From Parvibaculum sp. (lineage in GTDB: Bacteria; Pseudomonadota; Alphaproteobacteria; Parvibaculales; Parvibaculaceae), in NCBI GenBank assembly GCA_002694985.1, contig NZNS01000003.1:1-64000 (forward strand): a stretch of 64,000 nucleotides of DNA, given 5' to 3'. The first letter of the stretch is position 1; every line of letters begins with the position of its first letter. Both the position numbers and the translations under genes were made by a program. This document shows, one piece after another, positions 62,249-64,000 of the stretch. Under the pieces are notes generated by a model. The model worked only from the letters and a program-made list of their open reading frames with translations. It ran no database searches and was not told the origin of the DNA.

Positions 62249-64000
62249 TCAGTAGACATCGCGCTGGTAGCGGTGAGTTGATTGCAAATTGCGGACATAG
62301 TCCTCCGCAGCGTCGCGTCCAGTGCCTCCTTCGGCGGCGACAATATCGATCAGCATCCGATGCACGTCCGGTGCAAGATTGGCTGCATCGCCGCATACGT
62401 AGACATGAGCGCCCTCCTCCAGCCAGCCGAAAACCTCGCGCGACCGCTCCTTCAGCCGATGCTGTACGTAAGTTTTTTCTTCTTGATCGCGGGAAAAGGC
62501 GACATCCATGCGCGTGAGTGCACCATCCTTCAGCCAGCCTTGCCATTCAGTCTGGTAGAGGAAGTCGGTGCGGAAGTTTCGCTCGCCGAAGAACAACCAG
62601 TTCCGGCCCGTGGCGCCGCGAGCTTCCCGCTCCTGAAGGAAGGCACGATACGGCGCGACGCCCGTGCCAGCGCCGATCATGATTGCAGGCACGTCATCTG
62701 CGGGCAGCCGGAAATGTGCATTGCTCTGGATATAGACCGGCAAAACGTCGTCGACGGCGATGCGATCCGCAAGCAGGCTGGACGCAACTCCCTCCCGTGC
62801 CTCGCCGTGCAATTCATAGCGAACGGGGGCCACCGTCAGATGGGCTTCTTCCGGTACGGCTGCCAGACTCGACGCCAACGAATAGAGGCGCGGTTGCAGC
62901 GGACGCAAGGCACTTATGAAACCTTGCGGCATGACGCCAGATACCGGAAACCGGCGTATGATATCAATAATATGGTGAGTACGGAGGAAATCTGACCGCT
63001 CTCCGGCGCGATCTTCATTCTGAAGCGATTTCAACTCGGCAGATTCACTCAGCATGGACCAGTAATCGAGGAACCGGGGTGTCGCTGTGGTAATCTCGAA
63101 GCGATGCATCAAAGCTTCGCCAAGGGTCATGTTTGTACCCTTGAACTCAAACGCCTCATCTGGCGCAAGCGACAACGCCAGAAGCAGTGCGTCAACAACG
63201 GCCGGATCGTTCGAGGCAACGAGGCCGAGTGCATCTCCCGGCTCGTAGCTGAGCCCGGCCCCTTCCAGAGAAAATTCGATATGCCGTGTTTCCTTCGTCG
63301 AGCCTCGGCCAACGATGGGAATGTTTTCGAGCACCCTGGCAGGAAACGGATTTTTCTTGCCGTAATCGGAGCCTGGGAGAGGAAGGGGTGTTTCAGGCTG
63401 TGCGGTAGAAACGGACACGGCACTCGCTTCTGCCGTCAGCAAATCGACAATCTTCCTTGTCCAGGCAGCTGCGGGTTCTTCATAGTCGACATCGCAATCG
63501 GTACGAGGTTCGAGTCTCGTCGCTCCAAGTTCCTCAAAGCGCGTATCGATCCGTTTTCCTGCCTGGCAGTAGAATTCGTAGGTCGAGTCACCGAGAGCCA
63601 GCACTGCAAAGCGGACATCGCCGAGTTTCGGTGCCTTGCGGCTTTCCAGAAACTCGAAAAAACCTACTGCCGGTTGTGGCGGATCCCCCTCTCCATATGT
63701 GCTAACCACAATCAGCACATCCTGTTCCTGAGCAAGCTGCCGGGGCTTGTAGTCCGCCATGTCAATCGGTATGGCCGTAAGCCCCTTCGCCTGCAGGGAC
63801 TCAGAAAGAGCCTTGGCAAGCTCGGCAGCATTGCCGGTTTCCGTTCCATAGAGGATGGAGAGTTTTCGCGCCGTTACCGTCGTGGAGGGTGTCGCGGCGG
63901 TCTGTTTCGAGGGGGAAAGCCCCGCCTCAAACCCTGCAAAATATCCGCTCAACCAGCGGGCTTCTTCCGGTCCAATAGTCTGCAGTAGTTCCTGGACGAG
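62249..64000 (-). CDS. cysJ: Sulfite reductase flavoprotein alpha subunit (CysJ), 5' end outside window
   Basis: NADPH:sulfite reductase flavoprotein passing electrons to CysI through FAD and FMN. The frame is open through the last base of the window, so the N-terminus is cut; at least 583 residues are visible. Near the cut is the CysJ opening IGPEEARWLSGYFAGFEAGL. Then come a flavodoxin domain (LSILYGTETGNAAELAKAL, STYGEGDPPQPA, LALGDSTYEFYC), a FAD-binding region (PRLYSLASSLAA, with the RLYS motif) and an NADPH domain (IMIGAGTGVAPYRAFLQERE). The end is DVY, as in typical CysJ. The true start lies beyond position 64000. Confidence 0.95.
   Translation of the reverse strand, partial: LVQELLQTIGPEEARWLSGYFAGFEAGLSPSKQTAATPSTTVTARKLSILYGTETGNAAELAKALSESLQAKGLTAIPIDMADYKPRQLAQEQDVLIVVSTYGEGDPPQPAVGFFEFLESRKAPKLGDVRFAVLALGDSTYEFYCQAGKRIDTRFEELGATRLEPRTDCDVDYEEPAAAWTRKIVDLLTAEASAVSVSTAQPETPLPLPGSDYGKKNPFPARVLENIPIVGRGSTKETRHIEFSLEGAGLSYEPGDALGLVASNDPAVVDALLLALSLAPDEAFEFKGTNMTLGEALMHRFEITTATPRFLDYWSMLSESAELKSLQNEDRAGERSDFLRTHHIIDIIRRFPVSGVMPQGFISALRPLQPRLYSLASSLAAVPEEAHLTVAPVRYELHGEAREGVASSLLADRIAVDDVLPVYIQSNAHFRLPADDVPAIMIGAGTGVAPYRAFLQEREARGATGRNWLFFGERNFRTDFLYQTEWQGWLKDGALTRMDVAFSRDQEEKTYVQHRLKERSREVFGWLEEGAHVYVCGDAANLAPDVHRMLIDIVAAEGGTGRDAAEDYVRNLQSTHRYQRDVY

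Overview
The window is about 62-63% GC chromosomal DNA of an alphaproteobacterium. The order dusB-ntrB-ntrC-ntrY-ntrX-trkA-(D-amino acid aminotransferase)-hfq-hflX, a fused IspDF, and a PDH operon whose E1-beta carries its own lipoyl domain are all typical of Rhizobiales-like alphaproteobacteria. The set resembles Parvibaculum-type genomes, but the genus is inference. No rRNA, tRNA, CRISPR or intact mobile element was seen.

Layout. (1) 1-7.5 kb: a decayed Rhs-core scrap, then a leftward RND efflux operon (adaptor, pump, outer-membrane channel, TetR) behind a promoter that contains a 19-bp palindrome. (2) 7.5-15.2 kb: a scrap of a type I restriction HsdR C-terminus, then an aromatic meta-cleavage cluster. 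An HpaB-family hydroxylase, aldehyde dehydrogenase, type I extradiol dioxygenase and FAH-family isomerase run leftward. A TetR regulator, HpaI-type aldolase and HpaH-type hydratase run rightward, with palindromes in the control regions. (3) 15.3-18.4 kb: a metallo-hydrolase, a GPH-type sugar or solute transporter and mazG. (4) 18.4-31 kb: a long leftward housekeeping block (IMPase family, hflX, hfq, aminotransferase, trkA, ntrXYCB, dusB). (5) 31-35.6 kb: ispDF, pgpA and pncC rightward; coq10-like, lipA and terC leftward. (6) 35.8-43 kb: lpd-pdhC-pdhB-pdhA, a FtsB/DivIC-like protein and enolase, all leftward. (7) 43-48.7 kb: a YejA-like solute-binding protein and a hemoglobin/transferrin-type TonB receptor diverge from a Fur-like palindrome; then a PadR regulator and a DUF1302 gene remnant. 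(8) 48.7-52.1 kb: the queuosine operon queC-queE-queD-queF and a crotonase. (9) 52.4-57.6 kb: a cbb3 oxidase operon ccoNOQP with small membrane genes, a DUF2189 protein and ccoS, preceded by a strong NsrR-like site. (10) 57.6-59.2 kb: an ECF sigma factor gene diverging from folE, each behind a near-identical copy of the same bipartite promoter. (11) 59.3-64 kb: leftward sulfur assimilation genes cysJ (5' end cut by the window edge), cysI and metB.

How the parts work together. The Ntr genes sense nitrogen. PDH, enolase and LipA serve central carbon metabolism and lipoylation. The aromatic cluster would convert a hydroxylated phenyl compound to pyruvate and a semialdehyde. FolE makes dihydroneopterin triphosphate, the precursor of both folate and the QueD substrate, so the sigma factor that appears to drive folE may also feed queuosine synthesis. 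The least ordinary signals are the matched ECF promoters between the sigma gene and folE, the NsrR-like operator before the cbb3 operon with its non-standard accessory genes, a QueD that lacks the usual catalytic cysteine, and three separate gene scraps (Rhs, HsdR, DUF1302) that mark past rearrangements.
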